A DNA stretch of 64,000 nt from Collimonas arenae (GCF_000786695.1 NZ_CP009962.1:5146001-5210000), one strand, 5' to 3'; positions 1 through 9,227 are shown, numbered from the stretch's first letter. The notes: a model not told the origin generated them from the letters alone. Translations and numbers: made by a program.

Positions 1-24
1 AGTTTTCTAAATAAAGGACGTCAA

Positions 25-1227
25 ATGAAGAAATCACTAATCGCACTGGCCGTACTCGGCGCAATCGCAGGTGCAGCACAAGCTCAAAGCTCCGTAACCA
101 TCTACGGTATCGTTGATACTGGTATCACATACACCAACAAGGTTTCGACTGCAAATGCTGGCCCAAATGGCACAACGTCCGCCAACGGCAGCAAATTTGC
201 TGTTAACTCCGGCATCATCCAAGGTTCGCGTCTGGGTTTCAAGGGCGTTGAAGATCTGGGCGGCGGTCTGAAGGCTCTGTTCCAATTGGAAGCTGGCTTC
301 TCGAACGACACTGGCGCGCTGCAAAGCGACAAGGGTTCGTCGACTCTGTTCCGTCGTAAATCGGTAGTTGGCCTGGGCGGTGACTTCGGTTCCGTTCTGC
401 TGGGTCGTCAAACTGACATCCTGGACGACGTTAGCCAATGGACTTCGGTTCAAGATTTCGGTGGCGTAACTGGTTCCGTCGGTCACAACCTGGACCGTTT
501 GGAAGGTACACGTACTAACAATTCGATCCGCTACAACACGCCAAATCTGTCCGGCTTCACTGGTAGCCTGATCTATGGCTTCGGCGAAACAGCTGGTCAA
601 ACTTCGGGCGGTCAATCGTTCGGTCTGGGCGGTCAGTACGCAAACGGCCCACTGGGTGTGTATGCTGCTTACTACCAATCGAAGCTGGGCAATACACCGT
701 CTGACGTTTCGCTGACTAACAACGCTCCAGCATTCGCCGGCAAGGCTGGCGACACAGCTCTGAAGACATTCAGCCTGGGCGCAAGCTACCAAGCTGGTCC
801 TGCTCGCCTGTACGGTAACTGGTCGCGCGTCAAGCAGCCACTGGCTACTGCATGGAACGGCACAACTGCTCTGACAACCGCTTCTGGCGCTCCTAACTTC
901 TACAGCGTTGGTTCGATTAACAACAGCAAAGCTGACATCTTCGAACTGGGTGTTAACTACTCTGTGACTGCTCCTCTGCACCTGTTGGGCAGCGTTCAGT
1001 ACAACAAGCTGACTTTCGTTCCTGATGGCACTGGCCTGAACAGCAACGGTAAGCTGATCCAGTACAACCTGGGTACAGACTACTTCCTGTCCAAGCGTAC
1101 CGACCTGTATGCATTCGCTTCTTACCTGCAAGCTAAGAATGCAGCTAACCCAGGCGTTGAAGGCGACGGCACTGGTGGCACAGCTAACCAAACAGCAGTT
1201 ACTGTTGGTATCCGTCACAAGTTCTAA
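25..1227 (+). CDS. Gram-negative trimeric porin (OmpC/Omp32-like)
   Basis: General diffusion porin of the outer membrane. The first 20 residues form a classical signal peptide ending AQA, and the mature protein opens QSSVTIYG, the usual first strand of Burkholderiales porins. The protein ends in Phe (RHKF), the BAM recognition signal of beta-barrel proteins. Its length of 400 residues is slightly above the usual 350-390. The start has an AAGGA Shine-Dalgarno sequence 7 bases upstream. Codon choice is strongly biased (GTT, CTG, CGT), unlike neighbouring genes, as expected for a very abundant protein. The promoter lies outside the window. A strong terminator follows, so it is probably monocistronic. 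Which solutes it passes cannot be told. Confidence 0.95.
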   Translation: MKKSLIALAVLGAIAGAAQAQSSVTIYGIVDTGITYTNKVSTANAGPNGTTSANGSKFAVNSGIIQGSRLGFKGVEDLGGGLKALFQLEAGFSNDTGALQSDKGSSTLFRRKSVVGLGGDFGSVLLGRQTDILDDVSQWTSVQDFGGVTGSVGHNLDRLEGTRTNNSIRYNTPNLSGFTGSLIYGFGETAGQTSGGQSFGLGGQYANGPLGVYAAYYQSKLGNTPSDVSLTNNAPAFAGKAGDTALKTFSLGASYQAGPARLYGNWSRVKQPLATAWNGTTALTTASGAPNFYSVGSINNSKADIFELGVNYSVTAPLHLLGSVQYNKLTFVPDGTGLNSNGKLIQYNLGTDYFLSKRTDLYAFASYLQAKNAANPGVEGDGTGGTANQTAVTVGIRHKF

Positions 1228-1283
1228 TTTAAGTTAGCCGAACCCGCAGCAACAAGCGGGCCAGGTTACTTGAATCAAGATCT

Positions 1284-1317
1284 AAAAAACCCGCATGGTT
1301 CGCCATGCGGGTTTTTT
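1284..1317 (+). terminator. Rho-independent terminator of the porin gene
   Basis: A perfect stem CCCGCATGG / CCATGCGGG with a short TTCG loop is flanked by six A on the left and six T on the right, so it can terminate in both directions. Confidence 0.93.
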
Positions 1318-1423
1318 ATTGCCTGCAGCCCCTTGTCGCTCTCTGAAAACCTCAGGTTGTCACACAACGGCTTCGCGGTGTACCCTAGGTCATTCCTTTT
1401 CTTCATCATCGACACCACAGCAC

Positions 1424-2092
1424 ATGACCTCCCCTCTGGATCCCGATAACGTCGCCCAATATCTGATCGACTCACCGCATTTTTTCGAAGAACATGCCGA
1501 ACTGCTGGCAAAAATTCGCCTCAGCAGCCCTCTGCTGGGCCGCGCAGTATCGCTGCAAGAACGGCAAATGGAAATACTGCGCGAGAAAATCAAAGTACAG
1601 GATTTACGGCTGGCGGACATGGTGCGCAATGCACAGGAAAATGACGCCACCTCGCATAAATTGCATCGTTGGACCCGCAGCCTGCTGCTAGCACGCAACG
1701 ATGTCGATTTGCCGCATACACTGGTAGATGGATTGCGCACCACATTTGCAGTACCACAGGCCACCTTGCGTCTTTGGGGCGTCTCCGAAGACTATTCGCA
1801 TACCTGGTTTGCCGCTGCTGCGTCAGAAGATGCCAAGATTTTTGCAAATGGCTTGAGCATGCCATTTTGCGGCAGCAACAATGATTTCGAAGCTGCCTCC
1901 TGGCTAGAGCAGGATATCCAGTCCGTGGCCATGCTGCCGCTACGCAGCGGCGACAGCACAACTTCAGCCACCTTCGGCTTACTGGTGCTGGGCTCGCCCG
2001 ATGCGCAACGCTTCAGCGCCGACATGGCGACCGATTTCCTGGTACAGATCGGCGAGACGGCAAGCGCTGCCCTCGCCTGCCTGCTCGAATAG
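1424..2092 (+). CDS. DUF484 family protein
   Basis: A 222-residue cytoplasmic protein of the DUF484 family, found just before xerC in many proteobacteria. The N-terminus (MTSPLDPDNVAQYLIDSPHF) is the conserved helical opening. A short coiled region follows, then a GAF-like sensor fold to the end. I chose the ATG at 1424 because homology begins there; the reading frame stays open upstream to 1295, but that part is unlike the family and overlaps the porin terminator. Only 26 bases separate it from xerC, so the two are probably co-transcribed. Its molecular function is not established. Confidence 0.88.
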   Translation: MTSPLDPDNVAQYLIDSPHFFEEHAELLAKIRLSSPLLGRAVSLQERQMEILREKIKVQDLRLADMVRNAQENDATSHKLHRWTRSLLLARNDVDLPHTLVDGLRTTFAVPQATLRLWGVSEDYSHTWFAAAASEDAKIFANGLSMPFCGSNNDFEAASWLEQDIQSVAMLPLRSGDSTTSATFGLLVLGSPDAQRFSADMATDFLVQIGETASAALACLLE

Positions 2093-2118
2093 ACCGGAAC
2101 CAAAGGATAAACGACAAC

Positions 2119-3099
2119 GTGAACGTGAACGGCGCCACCAACCAGTCTTATCTGAGCAGCTACCTCGATAGCCTGGCGGGACAGCGCCAGTTATCCGCGC
2201 ATACGATCAGCAACTATGCACGCGACTTGCAGGAGCTGACCAGCTTGACCCAGGCGCTGGGCGAAACGTGGGAATTCGCCGCCATCAGCCATTTCCATAT
2301 TCGTAAATTCGCGGCGCAATTGCACTCGCGCGGCTTGAGCCCGAGCTCGATTGCACGCAAGCTGTCCGCCTGGCGCGGATTTTTTGAGTGGCTGGCAGAA
2401 CAAATCCCACTTTCCAGTAATCCTGTCGAAGGGGTCAAAGCACCCAAACGCGCCAAGCCCTTGCCGAAAGCCATGGCCGCCGATGACGCCATCCACCTGG
2501 TCGCCAGCGTCAATCCGCTCGCCGATGCCGGCTCCAGCATGGCTTTGTGCAACCAGGCCATGTTTGAACTGCTGTATTCCAGCGGCTTGCGGGTCTCAGA
2601 ACTAGCCGGGCTGGATCTGCGTTATACGCGTCAGGACGGCTACGAGTCGGCCGGTTGGATCGATCTGGATGCCGCCGAAGTGACCGTCACCGGCAAGGGC
2701 GGCAAGAAGCGCAGTGTGCCTGTGGGCGATCCGGCGATCAAAGCTATTGCTGCTTGGCTGCCACTACGGCAAACGCTGTGTAAAAGCGATCAAGCTGACC
2801 ATGCGGCGGCGTTATTCCTGAGCGAACGCGGTAGCCGCGTATCGCCGCGCGTGATCCAACTGCGTCTGAAACACCATGCGCAAGCGCTCGGTATCGGCAG
2901 CAACGTCCATCCTCACATGCTGCGTCACTCGTTTGCGTCGCACATGCTGCAGGGTTCAGGAGATTTACGCGCGGTGCAAGAACTGCTGGGCCACGCATCG
3001 ATTGCCGCCACCCAGGTCTATACATCGCTGGATTTCCAGCGCTTGGCGCAGGTCTACGACGCAGCCCACCCACGTGCAAAAAAAATCTCTGACAAGTAA
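2119..3099 (+). CDS. xerC: Tyrosine recombinase XerC
   Basis: Site-specific recombinase that works with XerD at dif to resolve chromosome dimers. An N-terminal SAM-like core-binding domain (about residues 10-100) precedes the catalytic domain. All active-site residues are visible: R158 in GLRVSELAG, K193 in TGKGGK, H266 and R269 in HMLRH, H292 in LGHAS, and the nucleophile Y301 in TQVYTSLD. The start is GTG. A length of 326 is slightly above E. coli XerC (298). The DUF484 neighbour supports XerC rather than XerD or a phage integrase. Confidence 0.94.
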   Translation: MNVNGATNQSYLSSYLDSLAGQRQLSAHTISNYARDLQELTSLTQALGETWEFAAISHFHIRKFAAQLHSRGLSPSSIARKLSAWRGFFEWLAEQIPLSSNPVEGVKAPKRAKPLPKAMAADDAIHLVASVNPLADAGSSMALCNQAMFELLYSSGLRVSELAGLDLRYTRQDGYESAGWIDLDAAEVTVTGKGGKKRSVPVGDPAIKAIAAWLPLRQTLCKSDQADHAAALFLSERGSRVSPRVIQLRLKHHAQALGIGSNVHPHMLRHSFASHMLQGSGDLRAVQELLGHASIAATQVYTSLDFQRLAQVYDAAHPRAKKISDK

Positions 3100-3145
3100 T
3101 GCCATATAGGGAAATGAATGAAGCCCTTGTCTCGAAACCCACATC

Positions 3146-3178
3146 AAATATGCAACTGAATTGCATTTCAGGCATAAT
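3146..3178 (+). promoter_or_regulatory. Candidate Zur operator overlapping the zur promoter
   Basis: An inverted repeat ATGCAA-CTGAA-TTGCAT at 3150-3166 is followed by a good -10 hexamer (CATAAT, 3173-3178). The palindrome fills the -35 and spacer region of this promoter, 37 bases before the regulator's start codon. That is the expected position for an autorepression site. The repeat and -10 are directly visible; binding by the Fur-family protein is inferred. Confidence 0.5.
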
Positions 3179-3202
3179 TGAAGCCTTATACAACCCCGCA
3201 GC

Positions 3203-3826
3203 ATGCCTCGCACTATGAACCCAGGTCAAAAATCCAAGTCTGTTGCCGGCGCCGCTGCACATGCGGCAGCAACCGCCGCCAAGGCTGCCCCCCATCAGCA
3301 TGCCGCAGCTTTGGCTGAGGCGCAGTTGCGCGAAGCCGCGCTACGTATTACGCCGGTCCGTATCAAAGTCCTGGCTGCGTTACTGGAAGCGCGTTGCGCT
3401 TTTTCGCATCAAGACATGCAGGACCAGTTTGTCGAAATGGACCGGGTAACCTTGTATCGCGCGCTAGACTGCCTGACCGACGCCGGCCTGGCGCACAAGA
3501 TCGCCGGCGATGACCGCGTGTTCCGCTATAGCGCCGGCGCCGAACATGGCGATTCCGGGACGCACGGCGACGCTGCGCACCATACCCAGCATCAGCACGG
3601 TCATTTCAAATGCACCCGCTGCACCAAGGTGTTTTGCCTGGACGGCAGTGGCGACGCAGGCTTCCTCGACAGCATACTGACGCTTGGCGACAATCATGCC
3701 AACAGCACACCGGCGGCGCTGCGCAAGCAGTTGCAGCAAGCCTTGCAAGATACGCTGGGTAAAGGTTTCCAGGGCCATGAGATCGAATTGACGATCAAGG
3801 GCTGGTGCGCTGACTGCGCGCATTAG
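3203..3826 (+). CDS. zur: Fur-family regulator, probably the zinc uptake regulator Zur
   Basis: A 207-residue Fur-family repressor. After an Ala/His-rich N-terminal extension (about residues 10-45), the winged helix (about 45-112) carries the DNA-recognition segment MDRVTLYRALDCL. The dimerisation domain has the two structural-zinc pairs C137-x2-C140 and C202-x2-C205 and a His-rich hinge (HHTQHQHGHF). The next genes are a COG0523 GTPase and dksA, with a ZnuD-like receptor further down, which argues for zinc over iron sensing. The exact start is uncertain: an internal ATG (codon 5) is also possible. Zur identity is inferred from context. Confidence 0.8.
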   Translation: MPRTMNPGQKSKSVAGAAAHAAATAAKAAPHQHAAALAEAQLREAALRITPVRIKVLAALLEARCAFSHQDMQDQFVEMDRVTLYRALDCLTDAGLAHKIAGDDRVFRYSAGAEHGDSGTHGDAAHHTQHQHGHFKCTRCTKVFCLDGSGDAGFLDSILTLGDNHANSTPAALRKQLQQALQDTLGKGFQGHEIELTIKGWCADCAH

Positions 3827-3912
3827 CAGGCTACCTGATCCTTGGCCAGCAGGCGCAGAAATGTATTGATCTGCCGGCCGGTCCCCTTTTATTTCTAATT
3901 TTCCGAACTGCC

Positions 3913-4968
3913 ATGGCACTTATACCTACTACTATCCTGACCGGCTTCCTCGGCGCCGGAAAAACCACTTTGCTGAACCGCATTCTGCAACAGCAGCACA
4001 GCCATAAAATCGCCGTGATCGAAAACGAGTTCGGCCAGGAAAATATTGATAATGAAATCCTGGTGCAGGATAGCACCGAGCAAATCGTTGAAATGAACAA
4101 CGGCTGCATTTGCTGCACCGTACGCGGCGACCTGATCGTTGCCCTGACCAATCTGGCGCACCGCCGCACTGCGGGCGAACTGAATTTTGACAGAGTCATC
4201 ATTGAGACCACCGGCATGGCCAATCCGGGACCGGTCGCGCAAACCTTCTTTGTCGACGACGAGGTGGCGATGCACTTCATGCTGGACGCCATCGTCACCG
4301 TGGTCGATGCCAAACATGCAATGATGCAGCTGGATCAGCAGGAAGAAGCACAACGGCAAGTTGGTTTTGCCGACAAATTGCTGCTCTCCAAAACCGACCT
4401 AGTCAGCTCGGAAGAGGTAGCCGCCCTGAACAGCCGCCTGAAACGCATCAATCCGCGTGCGCCGATCATCACGCTCGATCCACAACACACTCCGATTGAA
4501 GAAATCCTGGATATCCGCGGCTTCAATCTCAACGCCAAGCTGGAAATCGATCCTGATTTTTTGGCAACAGAAGAGCACGATCACGAGCATGCCGGCGACG
4601 ATTGCGACCATCCGTCCCACCAGCACGATAGCCACGACCATCATCACAACCATCACCATGCTCACCATGACGATGAAATCGCCGCTTTTGTGTTCAAAAG
4701 TGAAAGACCTTTCGATACTGCGCGCCTGGATGAATTCCTCGGCAGCCTGGTGCAAGTATATGGACCGCGCATGCTGCGCTACAAAGGCGTATTGTTGATG
4801 GATGGCGCCGACCGCAAGGTAGTGTTTCAAGGCGTGCATCAAATCATGGGCAGCGATGTCGGCGGCAAATGGGATGCAAATGAGACACGTGGCAGTAAAA
4901 TGGTCTTCATCGGCAAGAATCTGCCGAAAGACATCTTTATTCGCGGTTTAGAGCAATGTTTGGTATAA
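3913..4968 (+). CDS. CobW/COG0523 family GTPase, zinc metallochaperone type
   Basis: A 351-residue G3E GTPase. It shows the P-loop GFLGAGKTT (11-19), the metal-binding CxCC motif (C65, C67, C68 in NNGCICC), the ETTGMANP switch region, and a C-terminal CobW_C domain. Between the domains lies a loop of about 35 residues crowded with His and Asp, typical of zinc-handling members (ZigA/Zng1 type). These proteins deliver zinc to client enzymes when zinc is scarce. It lies 86 bases after zur and before dksA, an arrangement known in Burkholderiales. A role in cobalamin synthesis is unlikely because no cob genes are near. Confidence 0.88.
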   Translation: MALIPTTILTGFLGAGKTTLLNRILQQQHSHKIAVIENEFGQENIDNEILVQDSTEQIVEMNNGCICCTVRGDLIVALTNLAHRRTAGELNFDRVIIETTGMANPGPVAQTFFVDDEVAMHFMLDAIVTVVDAKHAMMQLDQQEEAQRQVGFADKLLLSKTDLVSSEEVAALNSRLKRINPRAPIITLDPQHTPIEEILDIRGFNLNAKLEIDPDFLATEEHDHEHAGDDCDHPSHQHDSHDHHHNHHHAHHDDEIAAFVFKSERPFDTARLDEFLGSLVQVYGPRMLRYKGVLLMDGADRKVVFQGVHQIMGSDVGGKWDANETRGSKMVFIGKNLPKDIFIRGLEQCLV

Positions 4969-5050
4969 ACTATGGCAGTTTTGCGCTGGGAAATCACTGG
5001 ATAGCAGGCCAATAGCATCTTCCTTTGGCCGCTGATTAAGGGAGAGGACC

Positions 5051-5989
5051 ATGAACCTGACCGATAAAAAGACCGCCGCCAAAGCGACGGTCTCGCTGGG
5101 GAAATCGACGTCGTCGAGCCAAGCCCGTGAATCGGGCCAGGCTCCTGCCGCCGCAGGAAAGACCGGCAGCAGCGCAAAGGCGACGGAAAAGCAGGCAAAA
5201 CTTGCCGCCACGGCACCGCGGAAAACTGAGCCCCCTACGGCAACTGCGGCCAAGGCAGTTTCCAAAGTTGCCAAACCCAGTCCCAAACCTGTTGTAAAAT
5301 CCTTAGCCAAGAAAACGGTGACTGCAACAAGATCCGATCCTGCAGCCGACAAGGAAACACGCAATAAGGTAATCCGTAATGAAGTAACGGGTAATACAGC
5401 GGTGAAAACCAGTAGTTCTGCTACAAAGAAACTGAATTCCCCAACGGCCAGATCCGGCGCCAGCGCCAGCAACACCAGCAGTAAGCCTGGTACCGGATCA
5501 ACGGATAAAATTGAAAAAAACGTCGTATCGAAAGCAAGCGAAGTGGCTACTAAAACAACCAAACCAACCTCTGATTCCATCACTCTGTTGACCGAAGAGC
5601 AAATCTTAAAGATGAGCGAAAAGGACTACATGAATGAGGCCCAACTGGCATTCTTCAAGGCACGTTTGCAGCAGTTAGAAATCGACCTGCTCAAGAACGC
5701 AGGAGAAACCACGGAACATCTGCGTGAAACGGTCCTGGTGCCGGATCCTGCGGACCGCGCCACGATCGAAGAAGAGCATGCACTGGAATTGCGCACCCGC
5801 GACCGCGAACGCAAATTGCTGAAAAAAGTACAGCAATCGATCGCATCGATCGACGCCGGTGAATACGGCTGGTGCGAAGAAACCGGCGAACCAATCGGCA
5901 TTCCACGCTTGTTGGCGCGGCCGACGGCAACCTTGTCGCTGGAAGCGCAGCAACGCCGCGAACTGAAGCAGAAACTTTACGGCGACTGA
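5051..5989 (+). CDS. dksA: RNA polymerase-binding regulator DksA with long low-complexity N-terminus
   Basis: Binds the RNA polymerase secondary channel and works with ppGpp in the stringent response. Only the C-terminal ~135 of 312 residues match DksA (TEEQILKMSEKDYMNEAQLA onward, coiled coil, then the globular tip). The first ~175 residues are Ala/Lys/Ser/Thr-rich, basic and probably disordered. The zinc finger keeps only one cysteine (C275 in YGWCEETGEPIG). The other three positions are Thr, Ser and Ala (CEET ... TATLSLEA), so no zinc can be bound in the classical way. This Cys-poor form is usual in alpha/betaproteobacteria. AGGGAGAGGA before the ATG is a strong ribosome site. Confidence 0.9.
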   Translation: MNLTDKKTAAKATVSLGKSTSSSQARESGQAPAAAGKTGSSAKATEKQAKLAATAPRKTEPPTATAAKAVSKVAKPSPKPVVKSLAKKTVTATRSDPAADKETRNKVIRNEVTGNTAVKTSSSATKKLNSPTARSGASASNTSSKPGTGSTDKIEKNVVSKASEVATKTTKPTSDSITLLTEEQILKMSEKDYMNEAQLAFFKARLQQLEIDLLKNAGETTEHLRETVLVPDPADRATIEEEHALELRTRDRERKLLKKVQQSIASIDAGEYGWCEETGEPIGIPRLLARPTATLSLEAQQRRELKQKLYGD

Positions 5990-6135
5990 GTCTCGCCAGC
6001 GGTCCCGATAACGCAAATGCCTGCGAACGCTGCAAGGATGAATTCCTGCAGATAACGCAGGCGCGCAGCAGATAGCCTCCCTGTCGTCGGATTGTTACGC
6101 CTGATTCACCGCCGTTTGCTTTATCCAGACTCTCG

Positions 6136-6507
6136 ATGCAAGCCCAGCCAACCCGCTCAAGACACCTCCGGCATGCCGCCCTGGCGCCAGTGCTGGTGTT
6201 TGCGATCCTGTTCGCCCAATGGCTGGGGCTGACACACAGCATTGTCCATGCGGCCTGGGAAAACAAGTCCGAGACTCACCTGACGCACATTACGTCGGTC
6301 ATTGAGCGCGCCATCGAAGGCGGCGGCAAAGCACATCATTCCTGCGCGGCATTCGACGACGCCACCTTGGCAGCAGCGATATACTCGGCGCCGCCAGCAC
6401 TACCGCCATTGCCAGGTAAACATCTACTGGCCCTATGGCAGGCATTCGCCTCTTGGGATGCACCATTCACTTGCCACTTTTCATCCCGCGCTCCACCCCG
6501 CTCCTGA
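6136..6507 (+). CDS. Small exported or membrane protein, DUF2946-like
   Basis: A 123-residue protein with a basic N-terminus and a hydrophobic segment (about residues 12-40, APVLVFAILFAQWLGLTHSI). It then has scattered His, one Cys in a HSCAAFD motif, and a C-terminal SRAPPR. The H-S-C-A-A-F and (S/A)RAPP elements resemble small DUF2946-type proteins often placed next to metal-uptake TonB receptors. The zinc-receptor gene follows 220 bases later. Function is unknown; a periplasmic metal-related role is inference from context. No clear Shine-Dalgarno sequence is seen at this ATG. Confidence 0.6.
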   Translation: MQAQPTRSRHLRHAALAPVLVFAILFAQWLGLTHSIVHAAWENKSETHLTHITSVIERAIEGGGKAHHSCAAFDDATLAAAIYSAPPALPPLPGKHLLALWQAFASWDAPFTCHFSSRAPPRS

Positions 6508-6727
6508 CAGGACGCCATTTACCGGCTTCGCTCATCCCGAAGCATCACATCATTTATTGCCGTCGCCCGGGATCATGCCCGACCGATAGCGCGCTAGCCA
6601 TGCCTGGCTGTCCGCCGTCCCGCACGATTCACGTTGCGTGGGACCGTAAGCAACCGGCGTAGCACCCTCGCGCATTGCTGACGCATCGATCTCAAGGTCG
6701 ACGGCCGTTACCTGTCTAGGAATTATC

Positions 6728-8776
6728 ATGTTTGTCCAACGTACGCTCTTATCCAGCGCGGTCCTGTCCGCGCTGGCCGTTTTGTCGTCTGCCGCATCCG
6801 CCCAAACCGAAATCGCCGAGCAGGCCGGCGCCCTGTCGCCCGTCGTAGTCACCGCCAGCCCGTTCAACGCCAGTGCCGACACCCAAATCCTGAATCCGAC
6901 AAAAGTATTGTCAGGAGCAGAACTACGTAACAAGACCGGCACCTCGCTGGGCGACACACTGGCGCAGGAACTCGGCGTGTCCGCATCTGGTTTTGGCGCT
7001 GGCGCTTCCCGACCGATCATCCGTGGCATGGGCGGTCCGCGCGTCAAGATTCTGCAAAACGGCATGTCGGTCGCCGACGTCTCCAGCCTGTCCGATGATC
7101 ATGCGGTCGCCAGCGAAGCCACGCTGGCCCGTCAAATTGAAATCCTGCGCGGCCCGGCTGCACTGCTGTATGGTTCGGGCGCCATCGGCGGCCTGGTCAA
7201 TGTGGTCAACGACCGTATCCCGACACAACTGCAAAAGGAGGTCAGCGGCGAAGCCGAAGCCCGCTATAGCAGCGTCGACAACGGCAAAAGCACCTCTGTC
7301 ATGCTGGAAGGTTCCGCCGGACCGATAGGTATGCATCTGGACGGTAACTGGCGCGATACCGGCAACTACAAGATCCCCGGCAATGCGGCCCAGAACGACC
7401 CTACCTCGGCTTCCCGCCGACTACCGACCTCCTTTACCCATGAGACCAATCTCGGCCTGGGTGCCTCGTATATCGCTTCCTGGGGCTATATCGGCGCCTC
7501 CGCAGCCGCCCTGGACGACCACTACGGCATCCCAACCGATGAAAAATCGTTCATCGACCTGCATCAGACCCGCTACGACATCGCCGGCCAGGTCGACGAA
7601 CCATTCGCCGGTTTTGAGAAATTGAGCTTCAAGCTGGGTCGCACCGACTACGGCCATACGGAGAAAGGGGAAGATGGTACAGCGCACACGATTTTCTCCA
7701 ACCAGTCGACCGAAACCAGGCTGGAACTGTCGCACAAGCCGATGGCGGGATGGCGCGGCACTTTCGGCATGCAAAGCGACGATACCCGTTTCTCCTCGCT
7801 CGGCGCAGAAAGCAATATGCCCGATACGGTTCCTAAAACCAAATCCACCTCGATCGCAGCATTCCTGGTCGAAGAACGCGATTTCGGTCCGATCCTCGCC
7901 ACCGCAGGCCTGCGTCTGGAATCGGTGAAACGTCAACCGGACGCCGCAGCGCAGCTGGCCGATCGCAATTTCAACCTGGCTTCGTACTCGATCGGCGGCC
8001 TGTGGCGTTTCGCTCCAGGCTACAGCTTCGGCCCGACACTCTCCATCGCACAGCGCGCACCTACCGCGGAAGAGTTGTATTCGCATGGTCCGCATGAAGC
8101 AACCGCCACTTTCGACATCGGCGATCCAGCCTTGAAAAAGGAAACCTCACGCAACATCGAACTCACCTTGCAGAAAACCACAGGCCTGGTGCGATGGAAA
8201 GCCAACCTGTTCGAAAACCACGTGCGCAATTATGTTTACGGGCGCATGGGAGAGACGGCGGTAGACGAGCACGACCATGGCGCCGCAGACGATCATGAGC
8301 ATGATCACGATCACGGCGAATTCACGGAACGTTTCTGGTCGCAGGCTGACGCCGTCATTCGCGGCGCCGAAGCAGAAATAAGCTATAACCTGGCTGGTGA
8401 AGGTTTTTCGGTGCGCGGCTTTGCCGACACTTCACGCGGCAGGTTGACAAACATGGGCAATCTGCCATTGCAGCCAGCCAGCCGCTACGGCGTCGATCTC
8501 GGCTACGCCCAAGGCCCGTGGCGCAGCGGCCTGACCATCCTGCGCGCGCAGCAGCAAGACCGGCTGGCGACATTTGAGCACAGCGTGACGCCAGCCTACA
8601 CCAAGATCGACGCCAATATCTCCTACACGCAAAAGATGGGGGCAATGCAGATAACCTGGTTTGCCTTGGCCAAAAACCTGCTCAACCAGGATATCCGCTT
8701 GGCGACGTCGGTATTGAAAGATGTTGCACCGCAGCCGGGACGTAGTCTGATTCTTGGCGTGCGCACAAAGTTCTAA
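6728..8776 (+). CDS. znuD: TonB-dependent receptor, ZnuD-like (zinc uptake)
   Basis: A 682-residue outer-membrane receptor. The signal peptide ends ASAQ, a TonB-box region (LSPVVVTAS) follows, and the plug domain carries the conserved PIIRGMGGPRVKILQNG segment. The barrel ends in Phe (VRTKF). An extracellular loop at about residues 513-531 is packed with His and Asp (DEHDHGAADDHEHDHDHGEF), the hallmark of ZnuD, which moves zinc across the outer membrane using TonB energy. AGGA lies 7 bases before the ATG. Its place downstream of zur, the COG0523 GTPase and dksA fits a zinc-starvation set. No copy of the 3150 palindrome is visible directly upstream. Confidence 0.85.
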   Translation: MFVQRTLLSSAVLSALAVLSSAASAQTEIAEQAGALSPVVVTASPFNASADTQILNPTKVLSGAELRNKTGTSLGDTLAQELGVSASGFGAGASRPIIRGMGGPRVKILQNGMSVADVSSLSDDHAVASEATLARQIEILRGPAALLYGSGAIGGLVNVVNDRIPTQLQKEVSGEAEARYSSVDNGKSTSVMLEGSAGPIGMHLDGNWRDTGNYKIPGNAAQNDPTSASRRLPTSFTHETNLGLGASYIASWGYIGASAAALDDHYGIPTDEKSFIDLHQTRYDIAGQVDEPFAGFEKLSFKLGRTDYGHTEKGEDGTAHTIFSNQSTETRLELSHKPMAGWRGTFGMQSDDTRFSSLGAESNMPDTVPKTKSTSIAAFLVEERDFGPILATAGLRLESVKRQPDAAAQLADRNFNLASYSIGGLWRFAPGYSFGPTLSIAQRAPTAEELYSHGPHEATATFDIGDPALKKETSRNIELTLQKTTGLVRWKANLFENHVRNYVYGRMGETAVDEHDHGAADDHEHDHDHGEFTERFWSQADAVIRGAEAEISYNLAGEGFSVRGFADTSRGRLTNMGNLPLQPASRYGVDLGYAQGPWRSGLTILRAQQQDRLATFEHSVTPAYTKIDANISYTQKMGAMQITWFALAKNLLNQDIRLATSVLKDVAPQPGRSLILGVRTKF

Positions 8777-9227
8777 GCTGAACAGGCGGGATTGCAAAGC
8801 CGAAAAGCCAGTGTCTAAAAAAGCTTGTGCAGTGCAATCCCCACCCGATTTCAGACATGGAAGAGTATGCAAGATGACCATTTTCAACGGTCCTTATGCA
8901 AAAATCACAACATATTTATGTCATAACTTAGCGTGTTCCGGACATACTTCCAGGGTGGCTTTGTGTTACCTTTAGCGGTATCGATTGATCGTGCTTTTTT
9001 TCTTGGAAACAGGTAAAAGCCCGAGCAGCCTCAAAACAAAAATGCAGCCATGAAGACAGCAAAAGCAGTGGCTAAAGCGATGACAAAAGCGCATCTGGAA
9101 ATTCGCGGAATCAGCAACCGGCCCCACAGTAAGCGGCCTTATCTGACAACCCGGTTTTCAATAAAATTACAGCTAACGCGGCTACTCATACGCAGCTATA
9201 ACAGCAACTAACTATCAGGATTAACAC
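8777..9227 (+). other. Intergenic region with a weak small ORF
   Basis: About 450 bases separate znuD from the STAS gene. No clear terminator or known RNA is visible. A 53-codon ORF at 9050-9211 starts MKTAKAVAKAMTKAH and is basic, but it has no Shine-Dalgarno sequence and no recognisable relatives. It may be chance. Confidence 0.4.

Noticed and set aside
37..1218. 393-codon open frame antisense to the porin
   Set aside because: It mirrors the codon bias of the highly expressed porin, has no ribosome site and resembles no protein family.
2119..3099. Phage integrase marking a mobile element
   Set aside because: Context (DUF484), length and sequence fit the housekeeping XerC; there are no attachment repeats or phage genes.
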